Shown here: piece after piece, positions 32,641 through 45,500 of the stretch
How the letters are laid out: the number at the start of each line of letters is the position of its first letter
Position numbering within the stretch: the stretch's first letter is position 1
Assembly (NCBI GenBank): GCA_022393335.1
Contig: JAJEKB010021389.1
Span: 264,044 to 328,043, forward strand
Length of the DNA: 64,000 nt
Direction: 5' to 3'
Source: Macrotrachela quadricornifera
Taxonomy: Eukaryota > Rotifera > Eurotatoria > Philodinida > Philodinidae
Translations under genes and position numbers: made by a program
The notes under the pieces: model-generated
The model's database searches: none
Seen by the model: only the letters and a program-made list of their open reading frames with translations
Told to the model about the DNA's origin: nothing

Positions 32641-34266
32641 TAGTCCATTAACACATAGAACAGGAGCACGCATGAAAGAATGAATAGAGAAGAATAACCT
32701 TGAGGGGAACCTCCCTTATCAGAAACCTATCTTTTGAACGGTACAACGGATTTCGATGAAAATTTCAAAAAATCGAAAAGTTAATTTAACTAGTATCTGA
32801 TAAAAATTTGAATCAATCATTTTATATAATTAAAGAGTTATACTTAGTTTACTCATGAAAACAGAGCTTTTGGCGCGGAAAATTTTCCCAATGTATGGTA
32901 GTGTTAGGTTCTTTTTCTTTATTTTCAACAAAAAATGAAGAAATCTAAACTTCTTTAAAAAATAAGGAATTAACACTATAAAAAAGAAAAAACAATGTAA
33001 AATATCTGATGTCTAGTGATGGAAGAGAAGAGCAACAACAACAAGAGAGGAGAGAGAGAAAAATATATAAAATAATTTATAGAGAAAAGTTTCATCTTTC
33101 GAAAAAAAAAATATCAGAAGCACACGTGAAATGGTAGGCTGGGAAATGTTTCGCAGTGGTCGATAGATAATAAAAATGCGAAGTAGTCGATGATGTTCTT
33201 GTGTAGAAAGTTGGAGTGTATTATATATCATTGAGGAGCGCGTAGAAAGTTCTTGCAGTTTATGTATGATGAATCTTCTTTTACTCAAAACAACATGATA
33301 TTCGAAGAACAAAAGATACACTCTCTAGCAGAAATACGCCAGTTATATATACTCGTAAAAAGGAAAGGAAAGAACGTGTGGGCGGTGGAGCAAAATAAAC
33401 AAAACATATAGAGAATAGAAGGGGATGTATACACGTGTGAAGGAGGAAAAATGTAAGATGAGTATGAATGCGAAACAAATGTATGGGGGAGAAAAGAGAG
33501 CGTATCATGTTCGATGGGCTTGACATTATGATATTTTCGTGAAAAAATTAAGCTAATTTCTTAATCCAAGTTTACTGTAACGCCATCTTTTTCATAAATA
33601 GCATAATTTTGAAGCTTCCTTATCAGATTGCAACAGTCAGAACATAATTACTATTAATAAGTATTGTTTTAAATTCTGATTGATAAAACGATACTAAGAT
33701 TAGAAGATACTAAAATATTAATATTATTTTACATCGGCTATTTGTTCTATCTCATTGTAAATAGTTTTATTCGATAGAAATATATGTGCATGTAGTTTAT
33801 TTAAATATTCTTTCAAGATAATACATCCCTACAATGTTATTATTTATTATAAATGTTGTTATGTATGTACAGTAATTCAATAGAAAGACTAATTTATTGA
33901 AAAAAAAAGAAAACATTAAAGATAATATATTACAGTTCGTTGAAAGAAATCTTATCTGGATGATTTATTAATTAGACAAATGAACATCAGACATTTTTGA
34001 AAATTCTAAACAATAAGAAGAATCAAATTGTAACAGTTATTGAAATGAAAGATTGACACTTACCTAAGAATTTTTATAATATTTTTTCAAATAATTTTCT
34101 GAACTTTTTCGTGTTCAGCTATTTCGGAGAATTGCAGCTATTTTGTTAACAGCCAAACATTCATAAATAGCGTATTGATTAAGACTTATTCGACGCTATT
34201 ATCTGCTAATAACTTTAAAATCTGTCTATTTTTGCTAAACTATTTTTCGTTACAATTTGTATCGAA
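32641..34266. other. Intergenic with purine-rich low-complexity segment
   Basis: About 33010-33500 is AG-rich on the plus strand (GAGAGGAGAGAGAGAAA and similar), creating spurious minus-strand frames rich in Phe, Leu and Ser. No gene is supported. Confidence 0.4.
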
Positions 34267-34914
34267 TTATGTGAAAAGTCCTATATTGCATTCACGACTC
34301 TTTGAAAGAGATGTATCGAAATATTGTTGATATAAAAACGCAATAGCCATTTCTACTAAATCATTTTTTAATGAAACACAGTTCAATTCAATATTTGCAA
34401 AGTTTTTTCGAAACCATGTTTGAAATTTGTATTGTATATTAATTGCGTTAAGGTATTCAATTTGACTCCAGGTAAATAAATTGTAATCTAAGAAATATTT
34501 TAGCTCCATTTTTATATCATTTCATGACTAAATTTCATTAGTGAGTGATAAGATAAGTGAGAATAAACATTGTATTTGATGATGTAAACATAATTTCAAG
34601 TCTGGTAAATACAAAGTTTCAACAAGAATAATGTACAATTTAAATTTATGTGCAAATAACATTTGAATTAATTTAGGGCAGCCATTCATATTACCATATT
34701 TTATTTCTATTACAAATTCATTTTTTTTGCGTTACAAATTTAAATAATTCTGCCAATGTATTATAATTTGTTAAAGTATTTACATAGTAAGATTTTCTTA
34801 GTGACATTGGTTCGAATTTGGTTAAAGTTGTTAAATTTTGATGTATATTTTGTCGTGTATTCATGTTTTTTTTACAAGATGGTATATTTGTCAGTATTGT
34901 ACAAATGTATCTAA
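34267..34914 (-). pseudogene. Unrecognised gene relic, about 215 codons with a frameshift and two stops
   Basis: On the minus strand a strong acceptor TTTTTTATTTTAG opens an exon at about 34914: YICTILTNIPSCKKNMNTRQ, then MSLRKSYYVNTLTNYNTLAE and LFKFVTQK. A one-base slip in an A-run leads into NEFVIEIKYGNMNGCPKLIQ and HHQIQCLFSLILSLTNEI. TAG and TGA follow in the same frame, and after them MELKYFLDYNLFTWSQIEYL continues to NIGLFT and a stop at 34267. The preserved sense on both sides of the breaks argues for a recently dead gene. I do not recognise it. Confidence 0.4.
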
Positions 34915-34933
34915 AATAAAAAAGATACAACAA

Positions 34934-35583
34934 AATAAATCATTTTATAGAAGAAGCTAAAAATGAACATTCATAGCAAATAAAACAATATATCAGAAAC
35001 ATTTTACGTGCCTATAAAGAAGTTTATTAAATCTGAAAAATTTCTTACAATTTTTTAAAAAGCATCTAGCAAAGACAGGAAAATTTCTAAAGATTGGAAG
35101 GATTTCTCCTATCCTCTCCCCGGTTGTGACAGTCCTGAGTATGACAACTCATAATGTTTCAAGTAAGAATGGAATGGATAGTTCTGATATTCGACAGTTC
35201 TAGTACAGTGAATATTTACATGGTTATAAATCAGCTGTTCTCGTGTTCGAATCCTCCTCTCTGCTTAATCGAAATCGTTTCTCAGCTCTTGGATACTGTA
35301 ATCGTCGTAAGAGTCAACGCAAGACAGGAAACAAATGGGGTCGTCAGGTTGATTCCTGATAAGTGGGTGATCATTTTTATTTGGGTTTTTTTGGAAGTTC
35401 TCCAAAAATGCATTTCGCAGTGCTGATGAAATGAGTTACGGAAACGTTGTTTTTTCGCAGAAATTTTAACCATGGGTAATGCGATATTACTACTTTCTGT
35501 CATTTTCTCATTATCACATATAGCTGTTATTGGGTGTATATATGTGTACACAACCACTAGGATGATTAATATACATGTTGGGC
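34934..35583. other. Intergenic, no supported gene
   Basis: Short overlapping frames on both strands (35154-35587) have no family resemblance. Confidence 0.35.
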
Positions 35584-36358
35584 CCATCGGCGGGCCGCCC
35601 GCAAGGCAAGGTGTGGCAGTTGCCCCACCTAAAATATTCGAAATAACAGTAGGTTATCATTTGCCGCAAATCGTATCCCCATTTGGAGATAATCAAACAA
35701 TTAACGTCAATTCAGGTCATCATTTGGGGATTATTTTTCATAAAAGAGATATCATACATATTGTATTTCAATACAAACCTACTTCGATTATACTGAAAAA
35801 CTCGCGTTCTGGAGACCAAGCAGTTTAGCGAATATTTTATTGTCCATAAGTTTCTTCTGGTCACCAGAATTGTTTTTACTGATTGTCTATACTCGCTTTA
35901 ATATACATATACATATATATTCTATTTTCCTGGTCTTCATGCAGAATGAATGTAACACAATTCTGGTTACCAGAATAGATCTACAGATGGTAGAATTTCT
36001 GCTAAAATATCATAGAAACCAGTTACTTCGGCGAGAGTTACAATCTCCGTAAGTCTATTCTGGTGACCAGAAGAGACGTATGGACAATAAAATATTCGCT
36101 AAACGGCTTGGTCTCCGGAACGCGAGTTTTTCAGTATAATCGAAGTAGGTTTGTATTGAAATACAATATGTATGATATCTCTTTTATGAAAAATAATCCC
36201 CAAAATGGGGATACGATTTGGGGGTTGATTCAGGACACCACAATTTGGGGCAAATAATAGACATTCGAAATAACCAATAATTTGATAAAAATTGACACCT
36301 AAAATGATTTTTTTCAGCAACTTCACTACCAAATATTTTACTGTTGGCCCCCCGATGG
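35584..36358. mobile_element. Non-autonomous hAT-type element with internal fold-back
   Basis: The ends CCATCGGCGGG (left) and the inverse CCCCCCGATGG (right) match the large hAT copy at 6473-10012, as does the subterminal AAGGTGTGGCAGTTGCCCCA block. Flanks TTGGGC and TTGAAC (35578-35583, 36359-36364) could be a decayed 6-bp duplication (two transitions). No transposase is inside. The middle is occupied by a 150-bp-armed palindrome. Confidence 0.65.
35721..36206. repeat. Inverted repeat, 150-bp arms, 186-bp loop
   Basis: 35721-35870 is the reverse complement of 36057-36206, with paired positions summing to 71927 and only a few substitutions. The arms end inward in the palindrome CTGGTCACCAGAA, and CTGGTTACCAGAAT occurs once more in the loop (about 35962). 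Frames 35472-35828 and 36099-36332 share a C-terminal peptide because of this symmetry. Confidence 0.85.
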
Positions 36359-36686
36359 TTGAACCATAAATAACCTCCGATAATAAATTTGAATATCTCC
36401 ATTACGACTTGTGTAAGCGAGCTGACGTTTTTTTATCAATTCGAGAGACATGTTCAAAGTTTATACCCATAAAGACATGCTTAAATAGGCTTTTGGTAAA
36501 AATATTCTTTTTTTCCCCGATATGTAAAAAAGTACATCTTTTTTTGTTGAAATCAATATTGACACTTAACAGAGGATTTCTTTGGACATGTCTCTTGAAT
36601 TGATAAAAAACAGTCAGTTCGTTTATATGAGCCGTAATGGAGATATTCAAGTTTCTTATTGGGATGTTGTTTATGGCCCACCCTGT
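36358..36686. mobile_element. Miniature inverted-repeat element, about 330 bp
   Basis: The left 36358-36452 is repeated inverted at about 36590-36686. The arms share GAATATCTCCATTACG, TTTTTTATCAATTC and GAGACATGT. The right end reads GGCCCACCCTGTA. It starts exactly where the hAT-type element ends, so the left terminus is either shared or inserted at the border. Confidence 0.55.
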
Positions 36687-36956
36687 ATAGTCATAGTTCA
36701 TAAGAGAATAAATGAGATATTCATTCACTTATTTATTACATGTATATCATTTGGTATTTTTCTACTTTCCTCTCTAGTTTTTCTCGTTCATTTGGTATTT
36801 TCTTTTCGTTCTTTTTTCATAAAAAGTCACATATATTTGGAGTTTTCCATTCCTTCTTTTTAAAATAAATATTTTAAACAAGAATAATTAGTTTTCTCAT
36901 CACCTTTTATAATGAGACAAATTTTTCGCAAAAACTTTGCTGATTAGAGAAAAGTT

Positions 36957-37200
36957 TTATTTTTGTAGCAGATTCTTCATCTCTGTTTCTAGTGTTCGTA
37001 TGAATCGTACTGCGAACTCCGCAGTTCCATTTGTGGTTAGTACATCATGAGTTACATCATTGATACATTCGTAGAGTTTTTCATAGTTTCGCACTATATT
37101 GACAAAGCAATTCTCAGTTCCTTGCCAATATAAATTTTTCGTCTTTTCTACAAGCCACCATCACTCGTTTGTTAGAGTATGAAAGGATTTTGTATGATTT
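36957..37200 (-). pseudogene. Possible hAT transposase central fragment
   Basis: The minus strand reads NHTKSFHTLTNE, a TGA, then WWLVEKTKNLYWQGTENCFV, NIVRNYEKLYECINDVTHDV and FAVRFIRTLETEMKNLLQK, ending at TAA 36959-36957. The pattern W plus about 15 residues, NYE, then a helical LLxxI stretch resembles the DUF4371/hAT segment after the TRW motif. It is a weak family call, though coding character is good. Confidence 0.35.
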
Positions 37201-38017
37201 ATACCTCACTATTTATGATTCGATTAACTATTTAAAACTTTTGTATGTTTCACATGAAACCATTGAGTTTTCTAGAGTATACAAAGGTTTCGCACTTTTT
37301 ATACAAAATGTTATTTAGATGCATTAACTATTAACAGGTTTCTTATGCTTCATACAAAGTTATGAATAATCTTCCCATATTATTGAAATTTTCTTGTTTT
37401 CTTTCACATTTACGCATTTTTTAACGTTAGTTTCGTCACTCATTTTACTTAAAAATCTTTTTTATGTAATATTACAAACAAACATTCGAGATTGTAACTA
37501 CAAATTATAAAATGACAAAAATAGGAATGCAGAGAATTAGATGCATATAATACTAAGGAACGAAATAGAGCGAAGAAATAAAATGCGAAGGATTTAGAAT
37601 AGTGAGAAAAAGGTAAAATGAAATTTGCAAATCCACAAAACAAGGAATCCTGCATTTAGCTGAAGAAGGATGTATCTGTAACAGTCAAAAACATGACTAG
37701 GTGAATGCTCATAAATGCTCCTAAGAAGTTGCACAATCAAAGCACTCTTGAAACGCTTATAAAAAATCTAAGCAGCAAGAGTACGTATTTAATGCAACAT
37801 TTACAGCACAATGAATAACTAAAGAAGGAAAGTTTCTTACGATGACAAATGTTGTCCAATTTTCCAAGCAATATCAGGCTACTTCATAAGCGAATGTTTT
37901 CAATATTTATCAGTTTATCGATTTCGCGTATTAAACTTATATGGGCTTACTGTAAAGATAACAGAAATATCGCTCTTTCGGATCTAGGCGACAAGGAATG
38001 AAGAATGAAAACATATA

Positions 38018-38624
38018 GGATGTTCAATAAGTAATTCCACAAGAAAAAATATGAATATTTTTATAATATCTCGCTCAAATCAGCTGACTTTTTTTCTGAT
38101 AGTAGAAGACGATCCAAGCGCCATTTATACAGGCTTGGTCTATTTATACACATATATAAAAAGAAAACTTTTTTTTAATATATTAGTGGACGGTTTATTT
38201 AGTGGTGATTTATTAACCGTCAATATTTAGCTCAGATGTTGGAATCTTCTGTAAACAAGTAACAGAAGAAATGTGTCGCAAAGCATATCGCTGTGTTATG
38301 CAATGTTTTTGTGGTTGTTTGAACTGCGAATGACATTTTCTTTCGTACTAGTATTGTCGCATTATATATCAGCGATGTCGCTTAATATTAATAAAAGAAT
38401 ATCCTACAATATCAGTTTGTAGCCAAGAGTAAAAAATGTTTGTGAGTTACTTAATGACAACTGAACAGAGACTTTCTCTCTTCATCTATATATATAAATA
38501 GACCAAGCGTGTATAAATGGTGCTTGGATTGTCTTCTACTATCAGAAAAAAAAGTCAGCTGATTTGAGCGAGATATAATGAAGATATTCAAAATTTTCCT
38601 TGTGAAGTTACTTACTGGACACCC
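38018..38624. mobile_element. Tc1/mariner-type miniature element flanked by TA
   Basis: The arms 38018-38155 and about 38487-38624 are inverse copies (GGATGTTCAATAAGTAA against TTACTTACTGGACACCC; then ATATCTCGCTCAAATCAGCT and GATAGTAGAAGAC). TA lies on both sides (38016-38017, 38625-38626), as expected for mariner target duplications. The middle has no transposase. The frame 38451-38687 is an arm by-product. Confidence 0.7.
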
Positions 38625-38626
38625 TA

Positions 38627-39588
38627 TAGATATAGTGATATACTGATAAATGTATAAGTTTAACAGTATGAGCATAGATCTAAGCATATGGTCATACGAA
38701 AATAGCTATAGTCATATAGATATAAGGGTAAGGAATAATGATGTAGTAATAGGTAGTAAATGAGAAAATCTTGTACTAATCATGATTCGTTGCATTTATT
38801 CGTTGGTGATAAAAACGCGTTTTGGAGTATACAAAAAAAGTGGATTGTAACGTGTATGAGCATTACTACCGTGTAAACGTTGAAAAAACAAAGTGCACGC
38901 TTAGAATACGTGCTTTCACGTTTCATCTTTCTTTATGCATTACGGGCACCATTGCGATTTCTGATTATGAGCTAAAAGCGCCTTCGAAAAATATGTGAAT
39001 ATTCACTTACAATTATCTAGCGTATAAACTTGCAGAATTTCTTAATACGTTAAAAACAACCTTTTTCGCGCCTTATTTTACCAACTGTGTTTCGATGATA
39101 GTCGCATTTCCTCAATTAGTGAAAAAAAAAACAACTAAACGCTTGCACTTTCAGTGCGGGACTGCGAGCAAGATTTTGCGATGCGCACTCGTTAAAAATA
39201 CTAGCTGCTTCAAAATATTTTTCTTTTTTTATTCTTTTTTTTGCCCGTGTTTTGGTGCAATCGGGAAGTGCGATTGTGGACGTAAAACGTTCCTACTCAT
39301 TGTGGATTTTATACGCGTTTTTTTTCAATTAATCTATCTGCTTGGGTTTTGAAACCTTGGGACTGTAGTATGACGTCTTGTCAAATGTACAAATATCGGC
39401 TTCAGTTTTTAAATAGATGAATCATGAAACACAAAATAATTGGAAACTACCGACCAAAAGCATTATTTATTCTCTAGAGAAGAGAAAAAAATATTACATA
39501 CGCATATTATAACTAGAAATACGTGCAGTAAGAGAATCAACAAAATACAAGCGTGACAAATTATTTTCAACCAACTAAACTCACGTCA
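38627..39588. other. Upstream region of the F-box/LRR gene
   Basis: No gene is supported. A T-rich frame at 39095-39352 has no motif. No clear TATA box was found directly before ATG 39589; TATAAC occurs about 80 bp upstream. Confidence 0.35.
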
Positions 39589-42500
39589 ATGATAACTCTT
39601 TCTTCATTGCCAGTGGAAATTCTCTATTACATCTTTGATTATCTTGATATACAACATATTTTTCGTTCAATTCGTCGTGTCTCTAAACATTTATATGCTG
39701 TTAGTAATGCATATAATCGTTATAAACTTAATATGTGTACAATAACAGCATCTGATATAAAACTTATTTCTCATCGAATTTCACCCGAAAATATTATTTC
39801 ATTAATTACCAATAAGTATTATGACAAAAATCAAATTGATTTGCCTCGATCTACATCTGGTATTTCTGGATCTATATTCGATATTTCAAAATTTACTAAT
39901 CTCCAGTCACTGACTCTTGTTAATGTCATTGATAATGATACTAAGAAATTTTTCGAACAAATTTCTTTTTGCAAAGTAAAATCATACTTTCTCTCTATTG
40001 TTTTCAAGCAAAGTTAAAACACATATATTCGTTTGATTTTTCCTAGAATATTACTAAACTGACTATTCAAGGTTTTTCAGTAACAAGTGAACGAATATCT
40101 AGTCTTGAAAATTTACTAGATACACATGAGGTACTTTTCAATCTTTTCTTTATATTTCTCATATCTGTTTTCTTGCTTTTATAGTCAATAAAGACAGTCA
40201 TTCTTTCACAAGTGAGACTGTCATATGAAACAGTAGAACATCTAGATCTCCTATTAGGATGCAATAGAGTAAGTTCGATTTTTTTATAAACTATATCTAT
40301 TTAATATTATAGGCATTGAAACAGCTTAGTTTCAAATCTTATCCGATCGAAGATATTGGAGTACAATATTTGGCTGTCGGATTACAGCAAAATCAAGTGT
40401 GACTTTATGCTTATTTTATTTATTTTATATTTGTTTGCTTATTGATCAGACACTTACAACATTGGATTTACAAATGAATCAAATTGGAAATGAAGGAGCA
40501 GCATTTCTAGCTGATGCACTGCGAGAGAATCAGGTTTTGAATTCTATAGCCTTCTTATATTCTTTCTCATATTGTTCTATTTATTATAACAGACACTTAC
40601 TGTACTAGATCTTCGATATAATGTAATAGAAGATAAAGGCATAGAATATCTTGAAAATGCTCTACAAGATAATATAGTATGTTCCATTCGCGATTTCTCT
40701 TTTTCTCTTCTCTGTATTTAAACTTCAATAGAGACTACGAAAACTAGAACTTCATGGCAATTCAAATCGAACATTTACCATCGTAGGACCTATGATTAGC
40801 ATAAGAAACGATAAAGTAAACTTTAAAGAAATAGTGATTGATTTTTGTGAGGCAATTGCATTTTTATTTCATACAGTCACTTACTACAATAGATCTTAGC
40901 AGATGTGAAATCGATGATAATAAAGTACAACTTCTTGCTGTTTTATTGCATAATCATAGAGTACGTCGAATCTACTATTCAACATTTGTCATTCGTTTGA
41001 AATCTCCTTCTAGACACTCAAATTCTTGGATCTTAGTGGTAATCTAATCAATAATTTAGGTGCACATACACTAGCTGCCACATTGCACGACAATAAAGTA
41101 AACAGTTTCCTGCTGTATGAAAAATTTTTTTCATTAACATGCTTTTCGTCTTTGAATAGATACTGATCAAACTCGATATGAAGCGAAATATTGGTCGCGA
41201 CTGTGTTCCTGTTGGAGCTGGCATAAGTATACGGAATGACAAAGTAGAGTTTGATAAATACCAATACACAGTGCATTATTTGCTCATATAGACGTTAACC
41301 ATTATGAATTTTAGCGGTCAAGAAATCACTAGTGATGGGATCAAATACGTGTCTGACGAATTGTACAATAATAATGTAATTTTTATTGTTTCTTTATTTT
41401 TTTCTTAGAAAATATTGTTTTTATTGCCATAGACACTCAGGGTTCTAGATCTGAGTTACAATGAAATTGGTAATAGAGGAGTTCAATATTTAGCTTATGC
41501 ATTAAAAAATAATAAGGTATTTTTTTTATCTACTGCATATTTATTTCTTTATGATTTTACAATTATCATAGACACTGATAAAATTGGATCTATTCGGCAA
41601 TTGTATTGGATCCGAAGGAGTAGAATATTTGGCTCAAAATTTATATTTTAATACAGTATGATTTTATGTGTTTGATCATTTCATAATGAATTATTTATTT
41701 CAAAGACACTCATTACATTAAATATTGGCGGAAATCCAATCGGAAAACAAGGAATTCAATATATTTTTCATCGATTAAAATATAATTCAGTAAGTCTTAC
41801 TTTGCTGACTAATATCGACGCCCACATATAAGACACTTAGTTGTTTTTCGAATAATTTTCGATAGGAACAAACTAGAGACCTGCAGCTTTCGCAAGGGGG
41901 AAACATCGTACTTTTGTACATTAAAGTGCATTCAAGTACTTAACAATGCCTTAAACTGGGGTATTATTTCTTGTTAATTTAATATGATTTTAAATTATCG
42001 GGAACTTGCATTTAACTTAACTCATTTGTTTTTTATAAATTATTACATTAAAAATTATATTCTAACATTATTTTAAAAGGTGTCTAGTAGGGGTCGACAA
42101 AGCTCAGCTCTAGTTCAGAGCTGATCAATTTATCAAAAAGCTCAGCTCCACGAACTGAACTATATAAACAGCTCTTTTGAATCAGATGAGCTTCTCTACC
42201 AGCTCAGCTCAAATGAACTGAGCTCTTTGAGCAGTTCCTCTCGACGAGCTGAGCTTTCTCAAACAATTCAGCTCAAATGAATTGAACAGTATAAACAGTT
42301 CCTTTGAACGAGCTAGATCTTTGGGCCAGTTCTAGTCATCAACTAATATATATTGGGGGTACCCTTGGGTCATCAAATACTATATATTGGAAGTACTCTT
42401 GAATCTTCACCTACTATGTGTAAAGGATACCCTTACCTCATCACTAAGTGTGGCACTTTAACTTTAAACAGACATTAAACGTTATTTAAATTTTGAACTT

Positions 42501-45500
42501 AAACACTAAAACTTTAATTAAAGTCCAAGCTTTATAGACGTAAGGACTACGTTGCGTCTTCCCGCTTTATAGTATCTAATTATCTATTGAAAATGACTGA
42601 TCCCTGCATTCGCTTTTTTATTAGTCAAAAAATGGCCAACCAGATGGCAACAAGTTGTAACTCGCTTATTTCACGAATAACCGTGATAGATTCTATGAGG
42701 ACTTTTGTAGAGCAGCTTTGATTATCTCAAGTTGGTCCGAACAACCCTATACTCCGTGCTTATCTTCGTGGAGAAAGGACGCCTCAGAATCTGATTGGCT
42801 GTTACAAAAAAGTTCCATTCAATCAGATTGTGAGAAGCTTTTTCTCCATGAAGATAAGCACGGAGCATGGGGTTGTTCGGACCAATTTGAGGTAATCAAA
42901 GCTGCTCTACAAAAGTCCTCATAGAATCAACCACGGTTATTCGTGAAATAAGCGAGTTACAACTTGTTGCCATCTGGTTGGCCACTTTTCGATCAAAAAA
43001 TAAGCGGACGCAGCGATCAGTAATTTCCAACAGATAATTAGATACTATAAAGTTGGAAGACATAAGGTATTTCTTACCGTCTGTAAAATTTGGACTTGAT
43101 CTAAACTTTTAGAATTGCAAGTGCCACCTCTATTGACGACCCAAGGATATCTCCAATATATAGTATGTAAGAACCTAAGGGTACTTCCATTATACATTAC
43201 TTGATGCCCTAGGGATACCCGAAGATATAGTCGTTCATGTTTTTAGAGTATCCCCAAATATATAGTAATTGATGACCTAAGGGTACCCCCGATATACAAT
43301 ACTTGATGACCTAAGGGCACCCTCAATATATATCAGTTGATGACTAGAACTGGTCCAAAGATCCAGCTCGTTCAAAGGAACTGTTTATACAGTTCATTTC
43401 GTGAAACTGAGCAGTTTGGGAAAGCTCAGTTGGTTCAAGTGAACTATTTGGGCAGCTCTTCAGTTCAAATGAACGGGGTTCGTGAGCTTGTCTACCACTA
43501 ATTCTCACTCTTGGCTTAAACTATAATAAAGTACGATGAAGTGCATTAAAGTACCTTAAAGTACGAAGTACGGTGTTTCCCCCTTGGGTTTTCACCGTTT
43601 GATAGAGAACAGAGTTGAACATTCAGGCTATTCGAACTTCATTGGTCCAATAAGTGGACAGTCTGGTTAATTTCTTGAGAGGACTCTTGAGAGGCTTCTC
43701 ATTAGGTTTTGAGCTGTGATATCGTTATCCAATAGAAAAATTCGTTTTCTCTCCATCTACGCAAAGCCGAGATAGGTGGGTTTTACAAAAACTGCAGATT
43801 TTGCTAGCTTGATCTGTGATTATTGAGAAAACGGTTTAGAGAGGGGTAGTTGACCATGCTAACGAGGGAACGTTTCCATGTGTGAGTCTCCGTTTTGAAT
43901 CGGGCATTTATCATTTTATCGAGCTCAATAAATACAGCAACTGCATATAAAGGATTTTGCCCATGGTGAACTTTTCAGAAACAGCGAGGCTTCAAATCTT
44001 CTGGAAAATCAGCATAAGACTCTTAACTGAAGGCTTAAATTTTAATATTGTAAGGACTAAACATAGTGTTGTTCAGGTCAATCAGAGGCTATCAATGATG
44101 CTCTTTCATACGACCCGAATAACATCGTGTTTTGTCCTTATAATAGTAAAGTGAATTTTTCAGATGTTTGATAGAAAACACTGTTTTCTATAAGCTATAG
44201 AAAAATTAACTCTACTATTATAAGGACGGAACACACTGTTGTTCGAGCCAATCTGATATTATTAAGAATGCTCTTTTATATGGCGCGAAAAAAATTTGAT
44301 CCGTCCTTATAATAGTAGAGTTAATTTTTCTATAGCTTATAGAAAACAGTGTTTTCTATCAAACATCTGAAAAATTCACTTTACTATTATAAGGACAAAA
44401 CACGATGTTATTCGGGTCGTATGAAAGAGCATCATTGATAGCCTCTGATTGACCAGAACAACACTATGTTTAGTCCTTACAATATTAAAATTTAAGCCTT
44501 CAGTTAAGAGTCTTATGCTGATTTTTCAGAAGGTATGAAGCCTCACTGTTTCTGAAAAGTTCATCATGGGCAAAAATCCTTTATATGCAATTGCTGTATT
44601 TCTTGAGCTCTACAAAATGATAAATACCCGATTCAAAACGGAGACTCACACTTGTAAACGTTCCCTCGTAAGTCGAGAGATAATGTTTACTTTCGATTTC
44701 AAAGTGATTTAAGATGTTTTCGACGGAATTTCTAAAATTCTACATTTTCTTTCTGTGGAACAGACGATGCATTAAAATATTCATATAGAAGTCTTAAATT
44801 ACTTTGAAATTGAAACTAAACATTATCTCTTGACATAGTATAATTAACTATCTCTCTCTAAACCGTTTTTTCAATAATCATAGATCAAGCTAGCAAAATC
44901 TGCAGTTTTCGCTAAATCTAATGAGAAGTCTCTCAAGAGTTCTATCAAGAGATTAACCTGATTGGCCACTTATTGAACCTATGAAGTTCGAGTAGTCTGA
45001 ATGCTCAACTCTGTTCTCTATCGAATGTTGAAAACTGCAGGTCTCTAATTTGTTCCTATCGAAAGTTATTCATAAAACAATCAGGTGTCTTATATTCAGG
45101 CGTCACTAACAGTAATGAATACATTTATTCTCAATATTTCAGATACTCATCACACCAGAACTCGGTTGGAATTCGGTTGAAACGACTAGCAAAGAATATT
45201 TAATTCGTGCATTTCAAAATGGTTCAGTAAGAACACATTCTACTGATTCTTTCATATTAATTATTCAATTTGTTCAGACAGATACTATTCTAAAATTTAA
45301 CCACAATCATATTGATGATGTTGGTGCAAAATATGTCGCAAAAATATTACAAAATAATACGGTAATTATCATTATTTCCAGGTAACGATTAAATATCTTT
45401 TTATTCATGTAGACTATTACTATATTAGATCTCAGCCACAATAAAATTAGTAATACAGGTATTAAATATCTAGTCGATGCATTGCAAAATAATAGAGTAA

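Larger units (their letters stand above)
41817..45104. mobile_element. Outer fold-back element in intron 14 of the LRR gene
   Basis: The terminal repeats read GACGCC...ATATAAGACAC, then TTTTCGATAGGAACAAACTA and GAGACCTGCAG on the left, and the inverse on the right. Without its inner insertions it is one palindrome: about 43600-44230 mirrors 44300-45040, with a centre near 44265 (TTAACTCTACTATTATAAGG and its inverse). Flanks ACTAATATC and ACTAACAGT match at 6 of 9 positions, perhaps a decayed 9-bp duplication as in MULE/fold-back elements. No coding sequence. Confidence 0.7.

Noticed and set aside
33013..33526. Minus-strand ORFs rich in Phe, Leu and Ser
   Set aside because: They are produced by AG-rich low-complexity DNA on the other strand.
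35418..35450. Third hammerhead-like core (CTGATGA followed by GAAACG on the plus strand)
   Set aside because: The 11-nt segment between the two boxes cannot form a stem II.
35472..36332. Two ORFs sharing a 36-residue C-terminus, possibly paralogues
   Set aside because: The shared part is the inverted repeat 35721-35870 / 36057-36206.
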